Below, piece by piece: positions 25,664 to 35,066 of a stretch of 64,000 nucleotides of DNA (positions are counted from its first letter, which is position 1; every line of letters starts with the position of its first letter). Location: NCBI RefSeq assembly GCF_006782915.1, contig NZ_VCNP01000010.1, forward strand, positions 124,001-188,000. The letters are read 5' to 3'. Position numbers and translations under genes: made by a program. The notes beneath the pieces are model-generated. The model searched no databases and was not told where the DNA came from. It was given only the letters and a program-made list of their open reading frames with translations. The DNA is from Streptomyces calvus (GTDB taxonomy: Bacteria; Actinomycetota; Actinomycetes; Streptomycetales; Streptomycetaceae).

Positions 25664-27622
25664 TCACCCTTGCGTGTCCTGCGGTCCTCCGGATCGCCAG
25701 GCCGACTCGCGCAGCAGCCGCAGTCCGTTCAGGCCGACCAGCACGGTCGATCCCTCGTGGCCGGCGACGCCGAGCGGGAGCGGGAGGTGGCCGATGAGGT
25801 CCCACAGGACCAGGACGGTGATGGCCGTGCCCGCGATGACGAGGTTCTGCAGCACCAGGCGGCGGGCGGTGCGGGAGAGCCGTACGACCGCGGGGACGGC
25901 GGCCAGCTCGTCGCGCACGACGACGGCGTCGGCCGTCTCCAGGGCCAGGTCGGAGCCGGCGCGGCCCATGGCGATGCCGGCGTGGGCGGCGGCGAGGGCG
26001 GGCGCGTCGTTGACGCCGTCGCCGACGAAGAGGACCTTGCGGCCGTCGGTGTGCAGGTCCCGTACGGCGTTCACCTTGTCCTCGGGCAGGAGGCCCGCGC
26101 GGACGTCGGTGAGGCCGGTCGCGGTGGCCACGCGGGCGGCCGCCCGCTCGTTGTCGCCGGTGAGGAGGACGGGGGCGGTGCCGGTGAGGGCCGTGAGGTC
26201 GGCCGTGGCGGCCGGGGCGTCGTGGCGGAGGCGGTCGGTCAGGGCGAGGGTGCCCACGGGGGTGCCGTCGCGGGTGACGCGGATGACGGTCTCGCCGTCG
26301 GTGGTGTCGGTGGCCTCGGCGCGGCCGACGGTCACCACGCGGCCGTCGACGGTGGCGGTGATGCCGCGTCCGGGCAGGGCGGTGAAGTCCGCGGCGGGCG
26401 CCAGCGGCAGGTTCCGGGCCTGCGCGGCGGCGACCACGGCGCGGGCCAGCGGGTGCTCGCTGGGGTGTTCGGCGGAGGCGGCCAGCGCGAGCAGGGCGTC
26501 CTCGTCGAGTCCGGAGCCGGGCAGCGGGCGTACGGCGGTGACCTCGGGGGTGCCCTCGGTGAGGGTGCCGGTCTTGTCGAGGGCGGCCGCGTCGATCTCG
26601 CCGAGGCGTTCCATGGCGACCGCCGACTTGACCAGGACGCCGTGCCGGCCGGCGTTGGCGATGGCGGACAGCAGCGGCGGCATGGTGGCGAGGACGACCG
26701 CGCACGGCGAGGCGACGATCATGAAGGTCATGGCGCGCAGCAGGGCGTCGGTGAGGTTCTCGCCGAAGGCGAGCGGGATGCCGAACACGGCGAGGGTGGC
26801 CACGACCACGCCGACCGCGTAGCGCTGCTCGATCTTCTCGATGAAGAGCTGGGTGGGCGCCTTGGTGCGGGAGGCCTCCTCGACCAGGGCGACGATGCGG
26901 GCGATCACCGAGTCCTTCGGGTCGCGGTCGACGCGGACGCGCAGGGCGCCGGTGCCGTTGAGGGTGCCGGCGAAGACCTCGTCGCCGGGGCGCTTGACCA
27001 CCGGCAGGGACTCGCCGGTGATGGTGGCCTGGTCGGCCTCGCTGACGCCGTCCTGGACGGTGCCGTCGGCGCCGATGCGCTCACCCGGGCGGACCAGGAG
27101 GACGTCGCCGACGGCGAGTTCGGCGGTGGGCACGGTCTCCTCGCCGCCGTCGGTCATCCGGGTCGCGGTGGTGGGCGCGAGGTCGAGCAGGCCGCGCACC
27201 GAGTCGGCGGTGCGGGCGGTGGCCAGGGCCTCCAGGGCGCCGGAGGTGGCGAAGATGACGATGAGCAGGGCGCCGTCGAGGACCTGCCCGATCGCGGCGG
27301 CGCCCAGCGCGGCGACGATCATCAGCAGGTCGACGTCGAGGGTCTTCTCGCGCAGCGCGCGCAGTCCTTCGAGGGCCGGTTCCCAGCCGCCGGACACATA
27401 GGCGACGGCGTACAGGACGCCGCTGATCCAGGGCGAGGCGCCGCCGAGGTCCGCGGCGAGGCCGAGCAGGAAGGCCACGAGGGAGACGAGCGCCCACCGT
27501 GCTTCCGGCAGGGCCAGCACCCGGGTGCGGCGGCGGGTCACCGGCAGGCCGGTGGACGACGGGGACGAGGGAGCGAGAGTCACGGACACCCGACCACCAT
27601 ACAGGAACACATGAAGACTCAT
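25664..27622 (-). CDS. P1B-4-type heavy-metal efflux ATPase (CtpJ/CtpD-like; Co/Ni/Zn)
   Basis: A 652-residue P-type ATPase without an N-terminal metal-binding domain. It shows TGES (212-215) in the actuator domain, the membrane metal site SPC (315-317), the phosphorylated Asp359 in DKTGT, GDGVNDAPAL, and the P1B-4 signature HEGS (622-625) followed by TVLVGLNGLRLL in the last helix. This class exports Co2+, and in some cases Ni2+, Zn2+ or Fe2+. The ATG at 27622 lies inside the operator, so translation may be leaderless or start at GTG 27589 or 27583. It is divergent from the NmtR-like repressor, which should control it. Confidence 0.9.
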   Translation of the reverse strand: MSLHVFLYGGRVSVTLAPSSPSSTGLPVTRRRTRVLALPEARWALVSLVAFLLGLAADLGGASPWISGVLYAVAYVSGGWEPALEGLRALREKTLDVDLLMIVAALGAAAIGQVLDGALLIVIFATSGALEALATARTADSVRGLLDLAPTTATRMTDGGEETVPTAELAVGDVLLVRPGERIGADGTVQDGVSEADQATITGESLPVVKRPGDEVFAGTLNGTGALRVRVDRDPKDSVIARIVALVEEASRTKAPTQLFIEKIEQRYAVGVVVATLAVFGIPLAFGENLTDALLRAMTFMIVASPCAVVLATMPPLLSAIANAGRHGVLVKSAVAMERLGEIDAAALDKTGTLTEGTPEVTAVRPLPGSGLDEDALLALAASAEHPSEHPLARAVVAAAQARNLPLAPAADFTALPGRGITATVDGRVVTVGRAEATDTTDGETVIRVTRDGTPVGTLALTDRLRHDAPAATADLTALTGTAPVLLTGDNERAAARVATATGLTDVRAGLLPEDKVNAVRDLHTDGRKVLFVGDGVNDAPALAAAHAGIAMGRAGSDLALETADAVVVRDELAAVPAVVRLSRTARRLVLQNLVIAGTAITVLVLWDLIGHLPLPLGVAGHEGSTVLVGLNGLRLLRESAWRSGGPQDTQG

Positions 27623-27650
27623 TCATTCGTTCATGTGCAATGGGTAGGAT
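27608..27650. promoter_or_regulatory. NmtR-type operator and overlapping divergent promoters
   Basis: CACATGAA (27608-27615) and TTCATGTG (27630-27637) are a perfect 8-bp inverted repeat; a nested ATGAA-n6-TTCAT (27611-27626) and a direct TTCATTCGTTCAT lie inside. This is the form of ArsR/SmtB operators. For the repressor, TTCATT (27622-27627) and TAGGAT (27645-27650) with 17 bp between can act as -35 and -10. Transcription would then begin at or next to the ATG at 27658, so the mRNA is probably leaderless. It is one of the few A+T-rich patches in the window. Confidence 0.65.
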
Positions 27651-27657
27651 GGTCCCC

Positions 27658-28020
27658 ATGGGTCATGGAGCCGTCATCGCCGCGCAGGACGACGCCGAGC
27701 GCGTCCGCCTGGACGCGGACAACGTCGCGAAGGTCGCCACCACGCTCCAGGCCCTGTCCACACCCTCACGCCTGCTGATCCTCGCCCGGCTGCGCGAAGG
27801 CCCGCTCCCGGCCACGGAGTTGGCGGCCGAGGTGGGCATGGAGCAGTCGGCCTGCTCGCACCAGCTGCGGCTGCTGCGCAACCTGGGCCTGGTGGTCGGC
27901 GAGCGCCGCGGCCGCTCGGTCGTGTACGCGCTGCACGACCACCATGTCGCCGAACTGCTGGACCAGGCCGTCTACCACGTGGAGCACCTGCGGCTGGGCC
28001 TCAGCGACGCCGCCGAGTGA
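27658..28020 (+). CDS. NmtR-like Ni/Co-sensing ArsR/SmtB-family repressor
   Basis: A 120-residue winged-helix repressor. The DNA-reading helix is EVGMEQSACSHQLRLLRNLG. Metal ligands of the alpha-5 type are complete: Asp94, His96, His107 and His110 in HDHHVAELLDQAVYHVEH. The N-terminus MGHG matches the one I recall for mycobacterial NmtR, where Gly2 and His3 also take part in nickel binding. This fixes the start at 27658 rather than an upstream ATG at 27640. Metal binding should release the operator and switch on the divergent ATPase. The last 20 bp overlap the end of the convergent DUF72 gene. Confidence 0.9.
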   Translation: MGHGAVIAAQDDAERVRLDADNVAKVATTLQALSTPSRLLILARLREGPLPATELAAEVGMEQSACSHQLRLLRNLGLVVGERRGRSVVYALHDHHVAELLDQAVYHVEHLRLGLSDAAE

Positions 28021-28882
28021 GCAGCTCCCGCATGCTCTCGGCGGCGCGTACGGCGGCGTCCGCGCAGCAGTTGTTGAACAGCACGTGCAGTGTGTCCGTC
28101 TGACGTGCCGCACGCCGCAACCGGGGCACCCAGGCGGCGAGTTCGGTCACGTCGTAGTCGTGGTGGAAGCGGTCCTCCTTGCTGCCCCTCCCCCAGGCCG
28201 CGCTCCGGCCGTGGAAGCGCACGACGGCGAGGCCGGGGCGGCTGACGGGCACGACGGGCGGCAGTGAACCGGTGGTGCCCTGGACCGTGTCCACGCCCAC
28301 GGCCGTCGCGCCCAGCCCGGTCAGCAGGGCGCGGGTGTCGTCCGCCCGTTCCGCCGCCCACCAGGCGGGATGCCGGAACTCGACGGCGAGCGGCCAGCCC
28401 GCCGCGCGCCGTACGCAGTCCTCCAGCGTGCGTTCCGCCCGAGGGCCGGGCGCGAACCAGGGCGGGAACTGGAACAGTACGGTGCCCAGCCGCCCGGCCT
28501 CGCGCAGCGGCCCGATCCCCTCCGCGAACCGCCTCCACACCTCGTCCAGCAGCGCGGGGTCCGCCGGTTCGCGCCGCCGTGTCCCGTCCGCGTGCCGGGT
28601 CCTGAGGTCGGGCGGCAGCGCACCGGGGCGTGTGGGATGGCCGGTCAGCAGCGAGAACGCCTTGACGTCGAAACGGAACCCGTCCGGGGTGCGCGCCACC
28701 CACAGCTCACTGTTGCGCCGGCCCGGCAGCGCGTAGTACGCGGAGTCCACCTCGACGAGGGGCAGCCGCGACGCGTAGTGCCGCAGCCGTCCCTCGGCGT
28801 CCCGCCGTCCACGCGGATACCAGCCGCTCTTCACGAGCTGCGGGTCCGTCCACGAACAGGCCCCTACCAGAACCTCACCCAT
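28001..28882 (-). CDS. DUF72 (YecE-like) family protein
   Basis: A 293-residue DUF72 protein with a predicted TIM-barrel fold. Family blocks seen are VGACSWTDPQLVKSGWYP at the start, VEVDSAYYALP, RFDVKAFSLLTGH, FQFPPWF, LAVEFRHPAWW and, at the C-terminus, LHVLFNNCCADAA. The biochemical role is not established; the fold suggests a sugar- or nucleic-acid-related activity. The ATG at 28882 is chosen because all conserved blocks follow it; a longer frame upstream is non-coding in character. It overlaps the NmtR-like gene end to end by 20 bp. Confidence 0.85.
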   Translation of the reverse strand: MGEVLVGACSWTDPQLVKSGWYPRGRRDAEGRLRHYASRLPLVEVDSAYYALPGRRNSELWVARTPDGFRFDVKAFSLLTGHPTRPGALPPDLRTRHADGTRRREPADPALLDEVWRRFAEGIGPLREAGRLGTVLFQFPPWFAPGPRAERTLEDCVRRAAGWPLAVEFRHPAWWAAERADDTRALLTGLGATAVGVDTVQGTTGSLPPVVPVSRPGLAVVRFHGRSAAWGRGSKEDRFHHDYDVTELAAWVPRLRRAARQTDTLHVLFNNCCADAAVRAAESMRELLTRRRR

Positions 28883-28920
28883 GGGAGCCCGGTTACCCCG
28901 GGCTCCCGGGAGTGTGCGTC

Positions 28921-31900
28921 CTACTCGGAAGCCGTGGGCCTGCGCGAGGCCGCCGTCGCCTCGTCCACGTCGGTGAGCGGGCGCAGCCGGTAGGTGTAGG
29001 CGTAGTCGCGGTCGGCGAACAGCTTGAACTCGTCGTGGGTGTGCGCGCCCCAGCTGTTGTCGCCGCCCACGCCCATCTGCCGGTGGCCGACCCGCAGGAC
29101 GACCGCGTCCCGCGGGGTCAGCTGGTAGTCGTGCCGGGCCCCGGTGGACAGGTCCTCCGGGGTGAAGTGCGAGGCGTTGACCTCCAGGAGGGGTTCGCCC
29201 GACACCAGCAGCCCGCGCCCGTCGCGGTCGGTCAGGGCGGCCCAGCGGACGTCGGTCCGGTTGCCGTTCTCCTGCGGTCGGATGTACGGCGTCCACAGGT
29301 CGGCCACGGTCGAGGAGTACCGGCCCACGTCGGTGCCGGTGCGGCGGTCCCAGTGGTTCTCCTCCGGGCCGCGGCCGTAGTAGTGCAGCCGGTCGAGCCG
29401 GCGCGGCAGGAGGAGCAGCGTGCCGACCTCCGGGATGTACGGCAGGTCCCGGGCGCCCGGGTGCAGGGTGTTGTCGACCCTGATCTCGCCGTTGCCGAAG
29501 ACGGTGTAGGTGGTGCTGTACCGGGACTCGACGGTGGTCGGCAGGGTTCCGGTGACGGTGATCTCCACGGCGCGGTCGCGCAGGGCGCGGACCCGCACGT
29601 CGGTGACCTTGCGCCGGGCGCCGGCGTCGCGCCAGGTCCGGTTGCGGACGTGCTGGCCGTTGCCGAGGTCGTTGTCGGTGGGCGCGCGCCAGAAGTTGGG
29701 CACGGGGCCCGAGGTGATCAGCGGGACGCCGGCGGCCTCGTAGGAGGTGATGGTGCCGCTGCTCTTGTCGACGGTGACGGTGAAATCCCGGCCGGTGACG
29801 GTGACATCACCGGCGGTGTCCTCGTGGCGCAGGCCGGGGACGCGGTCGAGGGGCACGGGGGTGACGGCGGGGCTGCCGGCGTCGACGGGCAGTTGCTGCC
29901 GGGCGACCTCGAAGCCGGCCTTCGCCCACGGGGTGGATTCCTTGGTGGTGAAGGAGAGTTCGAGGAAGTACTCGGTGCCGGGTGCCGGGTCGTCCGGCAG
30001 CCGGAGCGGCACGGTGATGTCCTTGGTGCTCAGCGGGGCGACGTCGAGCTGGTCGCGGGTGAGCCGGCCGCGTTGGACGACCGTGCCGTCGGCCACCAGC
30101 GCCCAGTGCCCGTCGAACGCGGTCAGGTGGGTGAACAGGTACTCGTTGGTGAGGGTGACCGCGCCGGGGCCGCCGTCGGCCGGTGCGGCGTTGACCGCCT
30201 GGTAGACGCGTTTGATCTCGGCGGCCTTGCCGGTGTGGCCGCGGTCGGCGGTGACGATGCCGTCGGCGACGAAGTTGCCGTCGTTGGGGTTGTCGCCCCA
30301 GTCGCCGCCGTACGCGAAGAACGTCTTCTCCCGCGCCTGTTTCCGCTCCGCCTCGGCGGTCGCCGCGTCGAACCAGAAGCGCACGCCGTCGTCGCCGGGT
30401 CCCCGGCCGCCGTCGGCGAGTTCACCGGCGGTCAGGGCGCGGGCGTAGACGCGGGCCCGGCGGATGGTGCCGCTGAATTCGCGGATCTGGTTGTCCGAGT
30501 CGGTGGCCAGGGACAGGGAGGCCGTGTTGGCGGTGGGCAGCCGGTCGGTGGTGCGGGTCGCCCGCCGCTCACCGTCGACGTACAGGGTGAGGGTGCCGGC
30601 GTCCGCGTCGAAGACGCCCGCGATGTGGTGCTCGCGGCCGGTCCAGTCCTCGGGCACGGTCCAGGTGGCGGTGATCCACTGGCCGCCGGAGTGGATGAAG
30701 AACTCCAGGGTCCGGTTGTTCTGCTTCAGGGCGTACTGGGTGTCGCCCTTGGCGATGATCGGCTGGTGGTAGCCGGTGAAGTGCGGGGTGACCCAGGCCT
30801 CCAGGGTGAGCGAGCCGGTGAGGTCCAGGCTTTCGTCGCGGGCGAAGACCGTGCCGCCGGACAGGCCCTTGCCGCGTTCGAAAGTGCCGGAGGCGGCGAG
30901 GATCTCGCCGCGCAGCCCGGCAGGGCCCTCCTCGGTCAGCAGGATGCGCCGCGGGACCGGCCAGGTCAGCGACTGGTCGGCGAAGTCCCAGATCCAGCCG
31001 CCCTGGAGGACGTCGTGGCGCCGGACGAGGTCCCAGTACTTCTTGAAGTTGCCGTTGGAGTTGCCCATCGCGTGGGAGTACTCGATCATCACGTACGGCC
31101 GGGTGTCGGTGGTGTCCTCGGCCCGTTGTTCGACACGTGCCGGGGTGTCGTACATCTCCGAGCGGATGTCGCTGATGCCGGGCCGGTCGTCGCCCTCGTA
31201 CTGGATGACGCGGGTGGGGTCGTAGGAGCGGATCCAGTCGTGCATGGCGTGGAAGGTGGTGCCGCCGCCGGCCTCGTTGCCGAGCGACCAGATGACCACC
31301 GAGGCGTGGTTCTTGTCGCGGTGCACCATGTTCTGGGCGCGGGCCACGCAGGCGGCGGTCCACTCGGGGTGGTCGCCCGGGTACTCGGAACGGATGGCGT
31401 GCGTCTCGAGGTTGGTCTCGTCGACGAGGTAGAGGCCGTACTCGTCGGCGAGTTCGTACCACAGCGGGTTGTTCGGGTAGTGCGAGGTGCGGACGGAGTT
31501 CATGTTCATCCGCTTGATGACCGTGACGTCCTCGACCATGTCCGCGCGGGTGAGGGCGGTGCCGCGGGCCGGGTGCATCTCGTGCCGGTTGGTGCCGCGG
31601 AAGGAGACGGGCCGCCCGTTGATCCGCATCAGCCCGTCCTTCAGCGCGAACTCGCGCAGGCCGACACGGTGCGACAGGGTCTCGACCACCTTGCCGGCCG
31701 GGTCGCGGAGCCTGAGGACGGCCGTGTACAGGTACGGGTCCTCGGCCGACCACAGCCGGGGGCTCGGCACGGCCCGGGAGGCCCGTACGGTGACGTCCGT
31801 GCCGGCGGCGGCCGTGCCGAGGTCGGCGGTCCCCCGCAGCGGACGGGACCAGACCGCGTGGCCGCGCGCGTCGTACAGCTGCGTCTCGACGGTGTACCGG

Positions 31901-32829
31901 CCGCCGCCCTCGCCGCCGTACGCCCGGACGCTCGCGGTGACGGCCAGTTCGGCCCGCGTGTACGTGTCGTCCAGCGGGGTGTCCAGCTTGAAGTCGCGCA
32001 GGTGCACGGTCGGGGTGGAGTAGAGGTAGACCGAGCGGAAGATGCCGCTCAGCCGGATCATGTCCTGGTCCTCCAGCCAGTCGCCGTCGGCGTAGCGGTA
32101 CACCTCGACGGCGATCTGGTTGGTGCCGGGCCGCAGGTGGTCGGTGATGTCGTACTCGGAGGGCGTGTAGGAGTCCTCGTCGTAGCCGACGAGTTCGCCG
32201 TTGATCCACACGTAGTGCGCGGACTTGACGCCCTCGAAGTGCAGGAAGGTCCGTCTGCCGGCCCAGTGGCGGGGGACGGTGAAGGTGCGCCGGTACTGGC
32301 CGACCGGGTTGTAGCGGGTCGGTGCGGCGGGCGGCTGCGGGTCCTCGCCGCGGCCGTTGGGCCCCCAGTACGGGTAGGTGATGTTCAGGTAGACCGGCAG
32401 GTCGTGGCCGTGCAGCTGCCACACGGACGGCACCGGGATGGTCTCCCAGCCGCTGTCGTCGGTGTCGGTGCGGTGGAAGTCGGTGTCGCGGTCCTCGGGC
32501 CGGTCGGCGTGGGCGAACTTCCAGGTGCCGTCGAGGCTCAGCCGGTAGGGCGAGCGGGTGCGGTCGGCGGCGAGGGCCTGGTCGAGGTCGCCGTACGGCA
32601 TGAGGGTGGTGTGCGGCGGCTCGGTGCCGAGCCGGAACACGGTGAAGTCGTTCCACTGAGGTGGTTCGCCGGCCGCCGCGGGCCGGCCGGCGGCGTGCGC
32701 CGCGCCGGACGACGACAGGGCGAGGGCGCCGAGCACGGCGGCGCCGGACTCCAGCAGCCGACGGCGGCTGACGAGGGGGCGTTCGGGGCGGTGGGGCCGG
32801 TCGGCGGGGGACACGTGCGGGTACGGCAT
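28921..32829 (-). CDS. secreted GH2 beta-galactosidase-like enzyme with LamG insertion
   Basis: A 1,302-residue exported enzyme. A Tat signal (SRRRLLESGAAVLGALALSS) ends near AAHAAG. A GH2 sugar-binding domain (QWNDFTVFRLGTEPPHTTLM onward) and immunoglobulin-like domain precede the barrel, with the acid/base Glu near 519 in IWSLGNEAGGG and the nucleophile Glu near 583 in VMIEYSHAMGNSNG. From about 640 to 800 lies a laminin-G-like domain (SLTLEAWVTPHFTGYHQPII and later LTLYVDGERRATR), then the beta-galactosidase small-chain domain. The ATG at 32829 is preceded by GAGGAAGG. LacZ-type enzymes are about 1,020 residues, so the LamG insert explains the extra length. The natural beta-galactoside is unknown. 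Confidence 0.9.
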   Translation of the reverse strand: MPYPHVSPADRPHRPERPLVSRRRLLESGAAVLGALALSSSGAAHAAGRPAAAGEPPQWNDFTVFRLGTEPPHTTLMPYGDLDQALAADRTRSPYRLSLDGTWKFAHADRPEDRDTDFHRTDTDDSGWETIPVPSVWQLHGHDLPVYLNITYPYWGPNGRGEDPQPPAAPTRYNPVGQYRRTFTVPRHWAGRRTFLHFEGVKSAHYVWINGELVGYDEDSYTPSEYDITDHLRPGTNQIAVEVYRYADGDWLEDQDMIRLSGIFRSVYLYSTPTVHLRDFKLDTPLDDTYTRAELAVTASVRAYGGEGGGRYTVETQLYDARGHAVWSRPLRGTADLGTAAAGTDVTVRASRAVPSPRLWSAEDPYLYTAVLRLRDPAGKVVETLSHRVGLREFALKDGLMRINGRPVSFRGTNRHEMHPARGTALTRADMVEDVTVIKRMNMNSVRTSHYPNNPLWYELADEYGLYLVDETNLETHAIRSEYPGDHPEWTAACVARAQNMVHRDKNHASVVIWSLGNEAGGGTTFHAMHDWIRSYDPTRVIQYEGDDRPGISDIRSEMYDTPARVEQRAEDTTDTRPYVMIEYSHAMGNSNGNFKKYWDLVRRHDVLQGGWIWDFADQSLTWPVPRRILLTEEGPAGLRGEILAASGTFERGKGLSGGTVFARDESLDLTGSLTLEAWVTPHFTGYHQPIIAKGDTQYALKQNNRTLEFFIHSGGQWITATWTVPEDWTGREHHIAGVFDADAGTLTLYVDGERRATRTTDRLPTANTASLSLATDSDNQIREFSGTIRRARVYARALTAGELADGGRGPGDDGVRFWFDAATAEAERKQAREKTFFAYGGDWGDNPNDGNFVADGIVTADRGHTGKAAEIKRVYQAVNAAPADGGPGAVTLTNEYLFTHLTAFDGHWALVADGTVVQRGRLTRDQLDVAPLSTKDITVPLRLPDDPAPGTEYFLELSFTTKESTPWAKAGFEVARQQLPVDAGSPAVTPVPLDRVPGLRHEDTAGDVTVTGRDFTVTVDKSSGTITSYEAAGVPLITSGPVPNFWRAPTDNDLGNGQHVRNRTWRDAGARRKVTDVRVRALRDRAVEITVTGTLPTTVESRYSTTYTVFGNGEIRVDNTLHPGARDLPYIPEVGTLLLLPRRLDRLHYYGRGPEENHWDRRTGTDVGRYSSTVADLWTPYIRPQENGNRTDVRWAALTDRDGRGLLVSGEPLLEVNASHFTPEDLSTGARHDYQLTPRDAVVLRVGHRQMGVGGDNSWGAHTHDEFKLFADRDYAYTYRLRPLTDVDEATAASRRPTASE

Positions 32830-33060
32830 GACCGTGGCCTTCCTCGGTACGACAGAGTGCTGCGCGGACTGAGGGCATGTCGGATGACGACGCATGGTGA
32901 CGGAGCGGCTACTGAGCCAGCGTCACCCTAGAACTCGACCACAAATGAAGCAATCATTCTGTCGATCCGTGTGCGATTTTGATCGTTTCTCCGTCGGACG
33001 GTCGAGTACGACGGAGCCCTCGTCGTGTGCCGCACCGGGCTCCGGAAAGAGCGGTCGTCT

Positions 33061-33582
33061 CTAACGGCTCGCGTCGACGTACGCGGCGAATGCCGTGAAG
33101 GCCCGCTCGTCGAACAGCACGAACCTGACCTCCTCGACCGCCGTTTCGGTGGCCCGCACCGTCTCCACGGCGATGCGGGCGGCGTCGTCCATCGGCCACC
33201 CGTAGGCGCCGGCCGAGACGGCCGGGAACGCCACGGTGCGGGCGCCCAGTTCATCGGCCACCCGGAGCGACTCGCGGTAGCAGGAGGCGAGCAGCGAGGC
33301 ATCGCTGCCGGGGCCCTGGTGCACCGGGCCGACGGTGTGGATCACCCAGCGGGCGTCGAGGCGTCCGGCGGTGGTGGCGACCGCCCGGCCGGTGGGCAGG
33401 CCCTTGCCGTAACGGGAGGCGCGCAGGTCCCGGCAGGCGGCGAGGATCTCCGGGCCGCCCCGGCGGTGGATCGCGCCGTCCACTCCGCCTCCGCCGAGGA
33501 GGGAGGAGTTGGCCGCGTTGACGATCGCGTCGGCGCTCTGCCGCGTGATGTCGCCCCGGACGAGCGTGATGGTGGGGGTCAT
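33061..33582 (-). CDS. macrodomain protein (O-acetyl-ADP-ribose deacetylase-like)
   Basis: A 173-residue MacroD-type macrodomain. The ADP-ribose pocket motifs are complete: [20 protein letters not shown] at residues 8-27, [16 protein letters not shown], and [14 protein letters not shown]. Such enzymes remove the acetyl group from O-acetyl-ADP-ribose, the product of sirtuins, or ADP-ribose from acidic residues. The ATG overlaps the upstream gene's stop by 4 bp, so it is translationally coupled to a phytoene-desaturase-like oxidoreductase, an unusual pairing. The window also encodes a sirtuin and an ADP-ribosylglycohydrolase. Confidence 0.9.
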   Translation of the reverse strand: MTPTITLVRGDITRQSADAIVNAANSSLLGGGGVDGAIHRRGGPEILAACRDLRASRYGKGLPTGRAVATTAGRLDARWVIHTVGPVHQGPGSDASLLASCYRESLRVADELGARTVAFPAVSAGAYGWPMDDAARIAVETVRATETAVEEVRFVLFDERAFTAFAAYVDASR

Positions 33583-34997
33583 GTCTGCCGGAGCCTCCTC
33601 CAGACGGCCTTCGCCGCGTTGTGCCCCGACATGCCGTGCACGCCGGGGCCGGGCGGGGTGGCCGACGAGCAGATGAACACGGCCGGGTGCGGGGTGGTGT
33701 ACGGGGACAGGGACAGCCGCGGGCGCAGCAGGGTCTGGAGTCCGGAGACCGCGCCGGTGGCGATGTCGCCGCCGACGTAGTTGGCGTTGCGGGCGGCGAG
33801 TTCGGGCGGGCCGGCGGTGGCGCGGGCCAGGACGCGGTCGCGGAACCCGGGGGCGTAGCGCTCCAGTTGGCGTTCGACGGCGTCGGTGAGGTCGCCGGTC
33901 CAGCCGTTGGGGACGTGTCCGTAGGCCCAGAAGACGTGCTTGCCCGCGGGGGCGCGGGTGGGGTCGGCGACGCCGGGCTGGACGGTGATGAGGAAGGGGG
34001 TGTCGGGGGCCCGGTGCTCGCGGGAGGCGGCGCGCAGGGCGGCGGCGATCTCGGCGCTGTCCGCGCCGATCTGCACGGTGCCGGCGGCGCGGGCCTGCGG
34101 GGCGGTCCAGGGCACGGGGCCGTCCAGGGCGTAGTCGATCTTGAAGACGCCGGGGCCGTAGCGGTAGTGGGCGTAGTGGTTGCCGAAGCCGGCGATGCGG
34201 GCCAGGGCGGTGGGCGAGGTGTCGAAGACGTAGGCGCGGGCGGGCGGCAGGTCGTCGAGGCGCTTGACCTCGTAGTCGGTGTGGATGCTGCCGCCGAGGT
34301 CCTTCAGGTAGGCGGCCAGGGCGTCGGAGATGGCCTGGGAGCCGCCGCGGGCGACGGGCCAGCCGCGGGCGTGCGCGGCGAGGGCGAAGACCAGGCCGAC
34401 GGCGCCGGTGGCCAGGCCGCCGAGGGGTGCCATGACGTGGGCGACGAGGCCGGCGAACAGGGTGCGGGCCCGCTCGTCGCGGAAGCGGCGGGTGAGCCAG
34501 GTCGACGGGGGCAGGCCGACCAGGCCGAAGCGGGCGAGGGTGACCGGGTCGCGGGGCAGCGCGGTCAGCGGCAGGGACATGAAGTCCCGGACCAGGGTGT
34601 CCCACCTGGGCAGGAAGGGCTCCACGAGCCGGCGGTACGCGCCGGCGTCGCGCGGTCCGAACGAGGCCGCCGTCTCCCCGACGGACCGGGACAGCACGGC
34701 GGCCGTGCCGTCCCGGAAGGGATGCGCCATGGGGAGTTCGGGGTGCAGCCACTGCAGGCCGTAGCGCTCCAGCGGGAGGGCGCGGAAGGCGGGTGAGCTG
34801 ACGGCGAGGGGGTGGGCGGCGGAGCACGGGTCGTGCCGGAAGCCGGGCAGGGTGAGTTCCTCGGTGCGTGCGCCGCCGCCGACGGTGGAGTGCGCCTCGA
34901 AGAGGGCCACGGAAAAGCCGCGCCGGGCCAGCTCCACGGCGGCGGTCAGCCCGTTCGGCCCCGCCCCCACCACGACCGCATCGAGCATCGACGGCAC
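33579..34997 (-). CDS. phytoene dehydrogenase-like FAD-dependent oxidoreductase
   Basis: A 472-residue flavoprotein of the CrtI/GMC-like amine-oxidase class. The N-terminal dinucleotide fold is [20 protein letters not shown] (residues 8-27) followed by [16 protein letters not shown]. The C-terminal FAD block is [21 protein letters not shown]. It is not next to phytoene synthase or other carotenoid genes, so carotenoid desaturation is not supported. The substrate is unknown. The start is MPS at 34997 or the ATG three codons later. The TGA overlaps the macrodomain start (ATGA). Confidence 0.82.
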   Translation of the reverse strand: MPSMLDAVVVGAGPNGLTAAVELARRGFSVALFEAHSTVGGGARTEELTLPGFRHDPCSAAHPLAVSSPAFRALPLERYGLQWLHPELPMAHPFRDGTAAVLSRSVGETAASFGPRDAGAYRRLVEPFLPRWDTLVRDFMSLPLTALPRDPVTLARFGLVGLPPSTWLTRRFRDERARTLFAGLVAHVMAPLGGLATGAVGLVFALAAHARGWPVARGGSQAISDALAAYLKDLGGSIHTDYEVKRLDDLPPARAYVFDTSPTALARIAGFGNHYAHYRYGPGVFKIDYALDGPVPWTAPQARAAGTVQIGADSAEIAAALRAASREHRAPDTPFLITVQPGVADPTRAPAGKHVFWAYGHVPNGWTGDLTDAVERQLERYAPGFRDRVLARATAGPPELAARNANYVGGDIATGAVSGLQTLLRPRLSLSPYTTPHPAVFICSSATPPGPGVHGMSGHNAAKAVWRRLRQT

Positions 34998-35066
34998 CTT
35001 CGGACTCCTTTGTCAGCCGGCGGCCACTGGAGGATCAGGATATGCCGGGGCCCCGTGGCCGGGAGA

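Noticed and set aside
28912..32931. 1,339-residue open frame on the plus strand
   Set aside because: It lies exactly opposite the GH2 gene, whose motifs are unmistakable. The frame is a GC-driven shadow with Val/Gly/Asp-rich sequence.
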